Assembly (NCBI RefSeq): GCF_014199335.1
Contig: NZ_JACIJI010000001.1
Coordinates: forward strand, 1,116,001-1,180,000
DNA from: Stakelama sediminis
Lineage (GTDB): Bacteria > Pseudomonadota > Alphaproteobacteria > Sphingomonadales > Sphingomonadaceae
Length of the DNA stretch: 64,000 nucleotides
Direction: 5' to 3'
Part shown: piece by piece, positions 26,600 through 35,009 of the stretch
Numbering within the stretch: the first letter of the stretch is position 1
Layout: each line of letters starts with the position of its first letter
The notes under the pieces: model-generated
Told to the model about the DNA's origin: nothing
The model's database searches: none
What the model saw: the letters and a program-made list of their open reading frames with translations, nothing else
Translations under genes and position numbers: made by a program

Positions 26600-27208
26600 A
26601 TGAATCAGTTTTCACGTAATACGGTTCTTCTGGCAGCGGCAGTGGCACTGGCCGGTTGTTCGGGCGCGAACAGTTCCGGTCAGACGGATTCGTCGCCTCC
26701 CCTGCAAGGCGCGACGATCGGCGGTCCTTTCACCCTGACCGATCAGGACGGCAAGACCGTCACCAGCGCCAGCTTCGCGGGCAAATACCGGGTGATGTAT
26801 TTCGGCTATACCTATTGCCCCGATGTCTGCCCCGTCGACATGCAGCATCTGGGACAGGGGATGCGGATGCTGGCGAAAAGCGATCCCGGCGTGGCGGCGA
26901 AAGTCGTGCCGATTTTCGTATCCGTCGATCCCGAACGCGACACGCCGCCGGTGCTGAAGCAATATGTCGCCGCCTTCTACCCGACCATGGTCGGCCTGAC
27001 CGGCAGCGATCAGGCGATTGCGAAGACGGCAAAGGAATATCACATCTTCTATCAGAAGGTGCCCGCGAAAAATGGCAGCGGGCAGTATCTGATCAACCAC
27101 AGCCAGGTCGCCTATCTGATGAGCCCGGAAAACAAGCCCATTGCACTGGTGCCGGTGGACGAGTCGGCACAATCGGTGGCCGATACGCTCAGGCGCTGGG
27201 TATCGTGA
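26600..27208 (+). CDS. SCO1/SenC copper-binding lipoprotein
   Basis: 202 residues from ATG 26600, chosen because it opens a lipoprotein signal with the lipobox LAGC (Cys20); a longer in-frame start lacks this. The thioredoxin-like domain has the copper site Cys73-x3-Cys77 in YCPDVCP and His167 in INHSQVAYL. SCO proteins deliver copper to the CuA centre of cytochrome c oxidase or act as thiol reductants, anchored to the inner membrane facing the periplasm. The next gene starts inside its stop codon (GTGA). Confidence 0.93.
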   Translation: MNQFSRNTVLLAAAVALAGCSGANSSGQTDSSPPLQGATIGGPFTLTDQDGKTVTSASFAGKYRVMYFGYTYCPDVCPVDMQHLGQGMRMLAKSDPGVAAKVVPIFVSVDPERDTPPVLKQYVAAFYPTMVGLTGSDQAIAKTAKEYHIFYQKVPAKNGSGQYLINHSQVAYLMSPENKPIALVPVDESAQSVADTLRRWVS

Positions 27209-27636
27209 GCGACCGGTTCTGGGAACAGCCACTGGAAGCGCTCGACCGCGCACAGTGGGAGGCGTTGTGCGACGGCTGCGGCAAATGCTGCCTGCACAAG
27301 CTGGAGGATGCCGATACCGGAGAACTGGCTGCGACCAACGTCGCCTGCCGCCTGCTCGATCGCGATGCGGGGCGGTGCAGCGACTATCGCCACCGCCATG
27401 CCCATGTACCCGATTGCGTAAGGCTTACCGCGCGGACAGTGTCCAGCGTCTGGTGGCTGCCTTCGACCTGCGCCTATCGCCTGCGCGCGGAAGGACAGCC
27501 CCTGCCCGAATGGCATTATCTGGTCTGCGGCGACCGGGAGGCGGTGCACCGCGCGGGCGAATCCACCCGCGGCTGGACGATCTCCGAAACCGATGCGGGC
27601 GATCTGGAGCATCATATGGTCGACCGCATCCTGTGA
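27205..27636 (+). CDS. YcgN-like cysteine-cluster protein (UPF0260)
   Basis: 143 residues from GTG 27205, which overlaps the SCO1 stop. The family signature LCDGCGKCCLHKLED near residue 25 and later conserved Cys residues (CRLLD, RCSDY, DCVRL, CAYRL) fit the YcgN/UPF0260 family, thought to bind metal or an iron-sulfur cluster; its biochemical role is not established. It overlaps both neighbours by GTGA, so all three proteins are made in step, which may hint at a shared role in metal handling. Confidence 0.88.
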   Translation: MSDRFWEQPLEALDRAQWEALCDGCGKCCLHKLEDADTGELAATNVACRLLDRDAGRCSDYRHRHAHVPDCVRLTARTVSSVWWLPSTCAYRLRAEGQPLPEWHYLVCGDREAVHRAGESTRGWTISETDAGDLEHHMVDRIL

Positions 27637-28307
27637 CCGGGGACATAGAGGTCGTCCGGCATCCGCGTGCACGGCGGGCGAAACTCTCCGTCGATCCGAC
27701 CAGCGGCGCGATCCGGCTCACTCTGCCGCCGCGGGCTTCCGAACGCCGTGCGCTCGAATGGGCGAAATCCCAACGCGACTGGATTGCCCGACAACGCGCC
27801 ACCTTGCCGACCGCTCGCCCGTTCGTACCGGGGGCAAGCATTCCGTTCGGCGATGCAGTGCTCACGCTGGAATGGATGGCCTCCGCGCCGCGTGCCGGAC
27901 GGATCGCCAACGAGACGCTGATCTTCGGCGGCCCGCGCGACGGGTTCGAACGCCGCGTCGAACGCTGGTTGCGCGCGCAGGCGTTTTCGGTGCTGACCGG
28001 GGAAACCACCCGCATTGCCGAACGGGCCGGCGTGTCGGTCGCGCGGGTTTCGATAGGCGATCCGCACGGACGCTGGGGAAGCTGCTCATCGAGCGGCACG
28101 ATCCGTTATAGCTGGCGGCTGATTCTGGCACCGCACAGCGTGCTGCAAGCGACCGTGGCGCACGAGGTGGCGCATCGCGTGCACATGCACCATGGACCGG
28201 ATTTTCACGCACTGGTCGGGCAGATCAGCGACAGCGACCCGAAGATCGCCCGCGCATGGCTACGCCGCAACGGCGCAGCGCTTCACTGGTTCGGACGGTC
28301 GAACTGA
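27633..28307 (+). CDS. YgjP-like zinc metallopeptidase-domain protein (DUF45)
   Basis: 224 residues from GTG 27633, overlapping the previous stop (GTGA). It carries RWGSCSSSGTIRYSWRL and the metal motif HEVAHRVHMHHGPDFH (HExxH plus a third His), the DUF45/YgjP pattern of SprT-like metalloproteins. E. coli YgjP has been reported as a UTP pyrophosphatase; a proteolytic role is not proven for the family. The last 25 bases overlap the 3' end of the convergent penicillin-binding protein gene, so the two transcripts are complementary at their ends. Confidence 0.88.
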   Translation: MTGDIEVVRHPRARRAKLSVDPTSGAIRLTLPPRASERRALEWAKSQRDWIARQRATLPTARPFVPGASIPFGDAVLTLEWMASAPRAGRIANETLIFGGPRDGFERRVERWLRAQAFSVLTGETTRIAERAGVSVARVSIGDPHGRWGSCSSSGTIRYSWRLILAPHSVLQATVAHEVAHRVHMHHGPDFHALVGQISDSDPKIARAWLRRNGAALHWFGRSN

Positions 28308-30508
28308 TGCGGTAGCAGCGACTGCGGTGCGTCCTTTTTAGGAGACGGCGTCGGACTGGGCGAAGGTTGCGGCTGCGTCTGACGACGCTGGGCAGGCGGC
28401 GTCGGCTGTGCTTCCGGCTTGCGTCCCAGGGCGCGGTCCAGCCAGTCCTGATCCAGCCGCTGCGGTGGCGCAGGCGGCGTGTCCGAAGGATTGACGGGCT
28501 GTTGCGTCTGCTGCTGTCCTCCATCCGGCTGATCGCCGGGATAGGCGTCCTGCGGACTGTAATAGCTGCCCCCCGGATAGGTGCTGGAACTGTTGCCGAG
28601 CGGCATTCCGTTCGGATCGACAAACATGCCGTTATCGGGGCTGCCGAAATAGGACTGATCGTCCGGCTCCGTCTGCCAGTCGGGCGGCGTCAGCGCGGTC
28701 TGGAACTGCTCGACGGGGCGGTCGGCCACCGCCTGCTTCATGAACGCGGCAAAGGCGCGCGCCGGCGCGGTGCCGCCATACAGCCCCCGGATCGGTTTGG
28801 CATCGTCACGGCCCATCCACACGCCGGTGGTCAGCCCGCTGGAGAAACCCATGAACCAGCCGTCCTTGTTGGAAGTGGTGGTACCGGTCTTGCCCGCCAC
28901 CGGACGACCGATCCGCGCCGCGCGACCGGTGCCGGTGTTGACCGCGGTCTGCAGCAAATCGGTCATCTCCGCTGCGATATAGGGCGCAACCAGCACGTTC
29001 GAGGTATCGGTTTCGTGCTGATACAGAACCTGCCCGTTCGACGTCACCCGGTTGATCCCGAACGGCACCACCGCCACCCCCTGATTGGAAATGGTGGCAT
29101 AGGCGCGCGTCATATCGATGAGGCGCACGTTAGAGGTGCCCAGCACCATTGCCGGATAGGTGTTGATCGGCGTGGTAATGCCCAGCCGCTTGGCCATGTC
29201 GGCCACCGTGCCGAACCCGACCTTCTGCCCGATCTCCGCCGCCGAAGCATTGAGCGACAGCGCAAACGCCTTGCGCAGCGTCACCGGCCCGAAATAATAG
29301 CCTTCGTCATTCTTGGGGGTCCAGCCGTTGATGTCGACCGCCTGGTCGTCGATCATGTCATCCGGCTTATACCCGGCCTCCAGCGCAGAGAGATAGACGA
29401 ACAGTTTCCAGGACGACCCCGGCTGGCGTTCCGCCTGAGTCGCGCGGTTATAGGTGGAGGTGACATAGTCCGTGCCGCCGACCAGTGCGCGTACTGCGCC
29501 ATCGCGATCCATTGACACCAGCGCGCCCTGCGCGCCCTTCGGCACATTGGCACGCACCGCCGCCTCTGCCTCGCGCTGCATTTTCAGGTTGAGCGTCGTC
29601 CAGACTTCCAGCGGCGCCTGAGTCTCGTCGATCAGGCTTTCGAGCTGCGGCAGCGCCCAGTCGGTGAAATAGCGCACGCTGTTATATTTGGGCTGCGGCG
29701 CGAATTTGACGACATGCGGATTGGCTGCATCCGCCTGTGCCTGGGTGATGTCACCGGTTTCGACCATGGCATGCAGCACCACACCCGCGCGGTCGACGGC
29801 AGCCTTCGGATCGGCGGTCGGCGAATAATGCGACGGCGCCTTCACCAGCCCGGCGATGATCGCCGCCTCTCCCAGGCTCAGATGCGTCGCGGAATGGCCG
29901 AAGAACAGACGCGAAGCCGCGTCGATGCCATAGGCGCCACCGCCGAAATACACCTTGTTCAGATAGAGTTCGAGAATCTGGTCCTTGGAGAATTTTCGCT
30001 CCATCGCGAGCGCCAGAATCGCCTCTCTGATCTTGCGGCTGATATCGTATTTGTTCGACAGGAAGATGGTACGCGCCACCTGCTGCGTGATGGTCGAGGC
30101 ACCCTGCAAGCGCCGCCCGGTACCGTGATACCGGATGGCAAAGCGCAACGAGCGCAGCATGCCGATCGGATCGACGCCGATGTGCGAACGGAACCGGCGG
30201 TCCTCGATCGAAATCATCGCGTGGCGCATATCGACCGGAATCTGGTCGTAGGAAATCCACTGGCCATAGCTGGGGCCAAGCGTGGCGATGACGGTGCCGT
30301 CGGCCGAATGAACGCGGATCATCTGCCCGTTGGGTGAGGATTTGAGCTGGTCAAAGCTCGGCAGCGATGCCTTGGTCGTATAGACCGCGATAACCAGCGC
30401 AATCAGCCCGCAACAGGCAATGAGCGTGCCGATGCCCAAAGTCCAGACGACAATGCGCCGGACCAGACCGCCTTTTTTACGCTTACGGGATTTGGGGGAA
30501 CGTGCCAT
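28283..30508 (-). CDS. Class A penicillin-binding protein (PBP1A type)
   Basis: 741 residues: basic cytoplasmic tail, one membrane anchor (about 17-43), GT51 glycosyltransferase domain with catalytic Glu102 in SIEDRRFRSHIGVD and GASTITQQVART, then a transpeptidase domain with Ser365-x-x-Lys (PGSSWK), Ser418-Leu-Asn and Lys540-Thr-Gly-Thr. It polymerises and cross-links peptidoglycan in the periplasm. The C-terminus is a Pro/Gln/Ser-rich tail of about 100 residues (PTPPAQRRQTQPQPSPSPTP). No good ribosome site precedes ATG 30508. It is the last gene of a minus-strand run after msrB, and overlaps the YgjP-like gene tail to tail by 25 bases. Confidence 0.95.
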   Translation of the reverse strand: MARSPKSRKRKKGGLVRRIVVWTLGIGTLIACCGLIALVIAVYTTKASLPSFDQLKSSPNGQMIRVHSADGTVIATLGPSYGQWISYDQIPVDMRHAMISIEDRRFRSHIGVDPIGMLRSLRFAIRYHGTGRRLQGASTITQQVARTIFLSNKYDISRKIREAILALAMERKFSKDQILELYLNKVYFGGGAYGIDAASRLFFGHSATHLSLGEAAIIAGLVKAPSHYSPTADPKAAVDRAGVVLHAMVETGDITQAQADAANPHVVKFAPQPKYNSVRYFTDWALPQLESLIDETQAPLEVWTTLNLKMQREAEAAVRANVPKGAQGALVSMDRDGAVRALVGGTDYVTSTYNRATQAERQPGSSWKLFVYLSALEAGYKPDDMIDDQAVDINGWTPKNDEGYYFGPVTLRKAFALSLNASAAEIGQKVGFGTVADMAKRLGITTPINTYPAMVLGTSNVRLIDMTRAYATISNQGVAVVPFGINRVTSNGQVLYQHETDTSNVLVAPYIAAEMTDLLQTAVNTGTGRAARIGRPVAGKTGTTTSNKDGWFMGFSSGLTTGVWMGRDDAKPIRGLYGGTAPARAFAAFMKQAVADRPVEQFQTALTPPDWQTEPDDQSYFGSPDNGMFVDPNGMPLGNSSSTYPGGSYYSPQDAYPGDQPDGGQQQTQQPVNPSDTPPAPPQRLDQDWLDRALGRKPEAQPTPPAQRRQTQPQPSPSPTPSPKKDAPQSLLPHQFDRPNQ

Positions 30509-30552
30509 CGATTGCAGGTCGGATTACGGCCAAATCCCCGTTTCGACAAGCA

Positions 30553-30966
30553 TTATGCGACGGACGGCGCATCGGCGCGCGGCACGAAGTTCAGTGACAG
30601 CGAATTCATGCAATAGCGCAGTCCTGTGGGCGGGGGACCGTCAGGAAAAACATGGCCCAGATGCCCGTCACAGACGGCACAGCGCGCCTCGGTACGTACC
30701 ATGCCGTGGCTGGTGTCGCGATGCTCGTCCACACGATCCCCGGCGATGGGCTGCGTGAAGCTCGGCCAGCCGGACCCCGAATCATATTTGTCGGCGCTGT
30801 CGAACAAGGGCGTTGCACAGGCCGCGCAGCGATAGATACCGTCCGCCTTGTTGCCGTTATAATGCCCGGAAAAGGCGCGTTCCGTGCCACCTTCGCGCAG
30901 GACATGATATTGCTCCGGCGTCAGGCGTTCTCGCCATTCGCTTTCGGACAGGGTCAGTTTTTCCAT
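30553..30966 (-). CDS. msrB: Peptide-methionine (R)-S-oxide reductase
   Basis: 137 residues. Catalytic Cys119 lies in [12 protein letters not shown], and four structural zinc ligands are present (Cys47/Cys50 in RCAAC, Cys96/Cys99 in RCAVC), with SGSGWPSF and [11 protein letters not shown]. It reduces R-methionine sulfoxide in proteins. No signal peptide, so cytoplasmic, unlike the MsrA of this window. It lies 31 bases downstream of the FAD oxidoreductase and 44 bases upstream of the penicillin-binding protein gene. Confidence 0.95.
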   Translation of the reverse strand: MEKLTLSESEWRERLTPEQYHVLREGGTERAFSGHYNGNKADGIYRCAACATPLFDSADKYDSGSGWPSFTQPIAGDRVDEHRDTSHGMVRTEARCAVCDGHLGHVFPDGPPPTGLRYCMNSLSLNFVPRADAPSVA

Positions 30967-30997
30967 ATCGGAAATGTGTGGCGGCGCAGGCGCGTCG

Positions 30998-32083
30998 TCA
31001 AGATGATCCGATACGCGTCAGCCGCGCACCCAGCCCCGCCAGCGACGGGAACGCGGCACAGGCACGGACCATCCATGGCGCAAAAGACGATTCGGCCATA
31101 GTACGCAGCACCGACGCCATGCCGATCGGCCGCGCCAGCGCCTGAGCGAATTCGCGCTGAAATTCCGGCGCCGCCTCTGGCCCATGGGAACTATAGGCGC
31201 GTGCGGAACGAATCCCGCTCGCCACTGCAATCGCAATCCCCTCACCGGCAAGCGATGGAATCACCCCCGCCTGATCGCCCAGCCGAAAACACCCCGCTCC
31301 GGTCGTTGATGCCCGCCAGCCATAAGGGACGTTCGCCACCGCATCGATCGAATCGCCGCCGTTCGCACAGGACAGCCGCTCGCCCAGACGCGGGCAGGCA
31401 TTGCCCAGTGCATCCAGCAGAGCGCGCGGGCTTCCCGCTTCCTGCAATCGGGATCGATGCACCGCCATGCAGCAATTGGTACTGCCGTCCTCCTGCAGCA
31501 TCAGCCCGGCATAACCCCGATCGAACAAGTGAAGTTCGATCATTCCGGCAAGCAATGTGCGCAGGACAGGCGACGGGCCGATCCGGATCCGCAGGCCGAT
31601 GGCCGGGTCCGCTCCCTTCGCCGCCGCAGGCCGCGCCGCACCGCGCACATCATGCTTGCCCGTTGCGAGGAACAATGCGTCACTGGTCAGTTCGGCTCCG
31701 TCGGCAAGTCGCACCCGGCGATCGGAGACCTCGCGAATTGTCACCCCGCGCTCAACCGCCGCTCCTGCCTGAAGCGCGTGTGTCAGCAACACCGAATCGA
31801 GCCGGTGGCGCGACACGCCTTTTGCCTGATGCGGCAACGCGGCTTCGGCGCAGACATCAGCCGCGAACAGGCGCACCTTGCTCACATCCGCATCGCCCAG
31901 CGATGAACGCTCCACACCAAGGCGTTCGAGTGCAGCGAGCGTGCGCCAGCTCAGAAATCCGCCGCAAAGCGCGTCGCCCGTCACCCGTTCGCGTTCGAGG
32001 ATTATCGGAGCGTCCCCACCCCGCGCCAGCGTCATCGCCGCCACGGCACCCGCCGGACCGGCGCCGAGGATCAGCGGACGCAT
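30998..32083 (-). CDS. FAD-dependent oxidoreductase of the type III PKS module
   Basis: 361 residues from ATG 32083 (a GTG three codons earlier is possible); the protein starts directly at the FAD motif [27 protein letters not shown] and [18 protein letters not shown] place it in the geranylgeranyl-reductase/flavoprotein-hydroxylase group. The gene overlaps the methyltransferase gene by 13 bases. In Streptomyces griseus the flavoprotein SrsC hydroxylates a methylated alkylresorcinol to a quinone; a similar tailoring role here is an inference from gene order. Reduction of a prenyl or acyl chain is the main alternative. Confidence 0.83.
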   Translation of the reverse strand: MRPLILGAGPAGAVAAMTLARGGDAPIILERERVTGDALCGGFLSWRTLAALERLGVERSSLGDADVSKVRLFAADVCAEAALPHQAKGVSRHRLDSVLLTHALQAGAAVERGVTIREVSDRRVRLADGAELTSDALFLATGKHDVRGAARPAAAKGADPAIGLRIRIGPSPVLRTLLAGMIELHLFDRGYAGLMLQEDGSTNCCMAVHRSRLQEAGSPRALLDALGNACPRLGERLSCANGGDSIDAVANVPYGWRASTTGAGCFRLGDQAGVIPSLAGEGIAIAVASGIRSARAYSSHGPEAAPEFQREFAQALARPIGMASVLRTMAESSFAPWMVRACAAFPSLAGLGARLTRIGSS

Positions 32084-32763
32084 TCGACGCACAGGCGAAA
32101 GGGAAAGGCGCGAAACACGCGGGCCTGTTTCACCCCGGCCGCATCAAGCAGCGGTTGCCATTCCACCGGACGATAGGAGCGTGCAATCGACAGCGTGCCG
32201 TCCTCCCGCACGATCCGGTGCCAGCGCATCAGGCGCGCAAGCAACGGATAGCCATGATAGGCGAAGCGGTGGCGGTGCAGATCGTTGATCAGCCAGCCGC
32301 ACCGACCCTCCGCCTTCATGAAGCGCAGGAATGCGATCAACTGATCCCGGGTCATGTGGTGTGCGACCAGACTGGAAAGGATGCAATCCCAGCCCTCGCC
32401 TGCCAGACCGGCATAGTCGCCGGTGCGATAGGTGATGGCCAGATCGTCCGGCGTATGCGCGCGCGCCACGGTTTCGCTCGCCGGATTGCAGTCGATGCCG
32501 ACGCAATCCAGTACGATGTCGCGCCGCTTTGCCCAGCGTGCGATCCGACGCAGCATATCGCCATCACCATAGCCGACATCCAGAATGCGCAGCCGGTCGC
32601 GGCCCTTTGCCACACGCTTTAGAAAATCGAGCGTGGGCCGTGCCGCCATCGTCACGTGATTGACCTGCGCCAGATCGGACAGCACCGCGCGATAGATCGC
32701 CGGGTCCAGATCGGGATCGTCCATCTGCTCCTCGGCAATGCGGCGATGGGCAAGCGCATTCAT
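32071..32763 (-). CDS. Class I SAM methyltransferase of the type III PKS module
   Basis: 230 residues. The SAM-binding motif ILDVGYGDGDML, the acidic GIDCNPAS strand and ILSSLVAHHM are visible. Its start overlaps the polyketide synthase stop (ATGA, 32760-32763) and its 3' end overlaps the oxidoreductase, so the three are translated together. Likely O- or C-methylation of the polyketide product. It is a soluble class I enzyme, unlike the membrane-type SrsB of Streptomyces, so the analogy is functional rather than homologous. Confidence 0.85.
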   Translation of the reverse strand: MNALAHRRIAEEQMDDPDLDPAIYRAVLSDLAQVNHVTMAARPTLDFLKRVAKGRDRLRILDVGYGDGDMLRRIARWAKRRDIVLDCVGIDCNPASETVARAHTPDDLAITYRTGDYAGLAGEGWDCILSSLVAHHMTRDQLIAFLRFMKAEGRCGWLINDLHRHRFAYHGYPLLARLMRWHRIVREDGTLSIARSYRPVEWQPLLDAAGVKQARVFRAFPFRLCVECVR

Positions 32764-33830
32764 CCCACGCTCCGGAACCCGAATCCCTCCGCCGCAAGTC
32801 CCGGTCCGAACGCAAGTGCCACGCCGCGTTCAACCGGTCGCTTCAACATGGTTGCGAGCACGAACATCAGCGTTGCCGAGGACATGTTGCCAAAGCGCGC
32901 CAGTACCGCACGCGAATCGTCCAGTGCTGCGGGGTCGAGGTGCAATCCGCGCTCCACGGCATCCAGGATCGATCGCCCGCCTGCATGCACTGCCCATCCG
33001 TCGATATCCTGAGCAACCGTACCACGCGTCAGCACCTGCGTGAAATCGGCATCGGCCAGAGTATCGGCAATGCGCCCCGGCACTTCCCCTGACAGGTGCA
33101 TGGCAAAGCCCTGATCGGTGACGGTCCAGCGGATCAGGTCGGCCGATTGCGGCAGGGCAGCGGCAAACGGCGCTTCCAGCGCCAGCCCCTGTGGCTGCGC
33201 GCTGACCAGTGCCGCCGCGGCGCCGTCGCCGAATTGCAGCATCGCCAGCAGCGGTTCCAGCGTATCGGCGGGTTGCAGGTGCAGGGTGGAGAGTTCGACG
33301 CACAGCACCAGCACTTTCGCCCCGGGTGTGGAGCGGACTATGTGGCGGGCGCTGCGCAGGGCGGCCACCGCAGCATAACAACCCATGAAGCCGATCATCA
33401 ACCGCTCGACCGAAGGCGCAAGCCCCAGCCGCGTCGCGAGAATCTGGTCGATTCCGGGGGCTACGAACCCAGTGCAGCTTGCGACAACGAAATGGGTGAC
33501 ACCGTTCAGCGATTCCTGTTCGGCAAGTCGCTCGATCGCCGTCATGCCGAGATCGGGTGCCGCATCGGCATAGAGCGTCATGCGGGCTGCCGTACCGGGC
33601 ATCTCTGCCCCGTAAAAACCTCCCGAATCCACCGGGGATCCACCGCCGTCGGTTTCGGGCAGCACCGACCAGCGCCGCTCGATGCCCGCACGCGCCGCCA
33701 TCCGGTCGAACAACCGCCGGTCGCGCGAAGCCGGCAGTTGCTCGCGCGCCCAGCCGATGAAAGCGTCATGAATATCGTGCGATGGCGTCGCCGTGCCGAT
33801 CGCGTTCAAACAGCAAATGGGTTCGTCCAT
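32760..33830 (-). CDS. Type III polyketide synthase (chalcone/alkylresorcinol synthase-like)
   Basis: 356 residues, with GGGGAG just upstream of ATG 33830. The thiolase-fold triad is intact: Cys119 in VASCTGFVAPGID, His282 in WAVHAGGRSILD and Asn315 in GNMSSATLM. GFMGCYAAV and FGDGAAAALVS also match the family. Such homodimers extend a starter acyl-CoA with malonyl-CoA and cyclise the product; the sequence does not reveal starter or chain length. Coupled methyltransferase and flavoprotein genes suggest a methylated, oxidised phenolic lipid or pyrone. A PmtA-like phospholipid methyltransferase gene lies 84 bases upstream on the same strand. Confidence 0.92.
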   Translation of the reverse strand: MDEPICCLNAIGTATPSHDIHDAFIGWAREQLPASRDRRLFDRMAARAGIERRWSVLPETDGGGSPVDSGGFYGAEMPGTAARMTLYADAAPDLGMTAIERLAEQESLNGVTHFVVASCTGFVAPGIDQILATRLGLAPSVERLMIGFMGCYAAVAALRSARHIVRSTPGAKVLVLCVELSTLHLQPADTLEPLLAMLQFGDGAAAALVSAQPQGLALEAPFAAALPQSADLIRWTVTDQGFAMHLSGEVPGRIADTLADADFTQVLTRGTVAQDIDGWAVHAGGRSILDAVERGLHLDPAALDDSRAVLARFGNMSSATLMFVLATMLKRPVERGVALAFGPGLAAEGFGFRSVG

Positions 33831-33914
33831 GCTTCTCCCCGGCCCGCAACCAACCGGCGGGAAACTATTGGGAGATACGTCCGAACGTGGCCGTCGGTTG
33901 CACTGTGGCCGCGG

Positions 33915-34529
33915 TTATCGTTTCCACGCCCAGTAAAGCTGCGCCGGCGGCACGTTCCACCATTCCATGGCGTGATCGATGTCGTTGAACTGCGGTGCCA
34001 GGAAATCATGCACCTTGGGCGAGAACTGATAGACCAGAAACGCGCCGTCCACCCGCAGCACGCGCGCGGTTTCGGCGCCGATCTTGTCGCCAACCCCCGG
34101 CGGCAACGTCGAAAAGGGCAGGCCGGACAGCACATAGTCCGCATGGTCATGGCCATGATCCTTCACGATCTGCACCACGTCGGCGGCCGAACCATGTACC
34201 GCGGAAAAGCGCGAATCGCGGATATTCTTGCGCAGATAGGCGATGAAATCGGGATTGGTGTCGATGGCGATATATTGCGCATCGGGCTCCATATGGTCGA
34301 GTACCGTCTGGCAGAAGGTGCCGACGCCAGGACCGTATTCGACGAACAGTTTCGTATTCTTCCAGTCGACCGGTCCGAGCATCTTGCGGATCAGCTTACC
34401 CGAGGAAGGAATGATCGATCCGACCATGACGGGGTGCTTCAGGAACCCGCGAAAAAACATGGCCCAGGGTGAAAGCGGCAGGCCGCGCCGGGCTCCCTTG
34501 CGAGCGGCGGTACTGGAAGAAGCGGTCAT
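33915..34529 (-). CDS. PmtA-like phospholipid N-methyltransferase
   Basis: 204 residues from ATG 34529, since residues upstream of it show no family pattern. Features: FFRGFLKHPVMVGSIIPSSGKLIRKML, the SAM loop VEYGPGVGTFCQTVL, AIDTNPDFIAYLR and DYVLSGLPFSTLP, the layout of Sinorhizobium/Rhodobacter-type PmtA and related rRNA-adenine-dimethylase-fold enzymes. PmtA methylates phosphatidylethanolamine toward phosphatidylcholine. It may be co-transcribed with the type III PKS module, since the 84-base gap shows no terminator; whether it acts on that product or on phospholipid is open. Confidence 0.8.
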   Translation of the reverse strand: MTASSSTAARKGARRGLPLSPWAMFFRGFLKHPVMVGSIIPSSGKLIRKMLGPVDWKNTKLFVEYGPGVGTFCQTVLDHMEPDAQYIAIDTNPDFIAYLRKNIRDSRFSAVHGSAADVVQIVKDHGHDHADYVLSGLPFSTLPPGVGDKIGAETARVLRVDGAFLVYQFSPKVHDFLAPQFNDIDHAMEWWNVPPAQLYWAWKR

Positions 34530-34658
34530 GAAATTCCCATTCGAAGCGCCGTGATAGCGCGCACTGGCGACGCTACGTCGCAAAACTGGGGCCAACAATC
34601 AAGCGCAACTGCTGCGAACCGGGCTTGCGACACTGTAAGATACGGCTAGTCCTTGACT

Positions 34659-35006
34659 ATGGAAGATACGCGAAAAGGCCAAATTGCGGTGATTTTCACC
34701 TCCGTCCGCACGCACGCGGACGAAAATGGCTATGCCGCAGCGTCCCGACATATGGCCGCACTGGCCGCCGCGCAGCGGGGTTTTGCCGGCATGGAAAGCG
34801 CCCGCAGCCCCGACGGCACCGGAATCACCATCAGCTTCTGGGACAGCGCCGACGATGCCGCTGCCTGGCGCGATCACCCCGATCATATCCGTATCCGTGA
34901 GGCCGGACGCGAACGCTGGTACGACAGCTATACGGTCACCATCGCCACCGTCACCCGCGACTATTGCTGGACGAAGACAGAAAGCCATCGTCCAGCGATA
35001 GATTGA
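34659..35006 (+). CDS. Antibiotic-biosynthesis-monooxygenase-fold (ABM) protein
   Basis: 115 residues from ATG 34659. The ferredoxin-like ABM domain shows IAVIFTSVRT, GFAGMESARSPDGTGITISFW and DDAAAWRDHPDH, with RERWYDSYTV after it. Members include quinol monooxygenases and heme-degrading enzymes, but many are of unknown activity. It is transcribed divergently from the PmtA-like gene, next to the polyketide module, so a link to quinone metabolism is possible. It ends three bases before the convergent AAA ATPase stop. Confidence 0.83.
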   Translation: MEDTRKGQIAVIFTSVRTHADENGYAAASRHMAALAAAQRGFAGMESARSPDGTGITISFWDSADDAAAWRDHPDHIRIREAGRERWYDSYTVTIATVTRDYCWTKTESHRPAID

Positions 35007-35009
35007 CCA

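Noticed and set aside
31201..32622. Plus-strand ORF of 473 codons opposite the type III PKS tailoring genes
   Set aside because: Arg/Pro/Ala-rich shadow sequence; both minus-strand genes have clear cofactor motifs.
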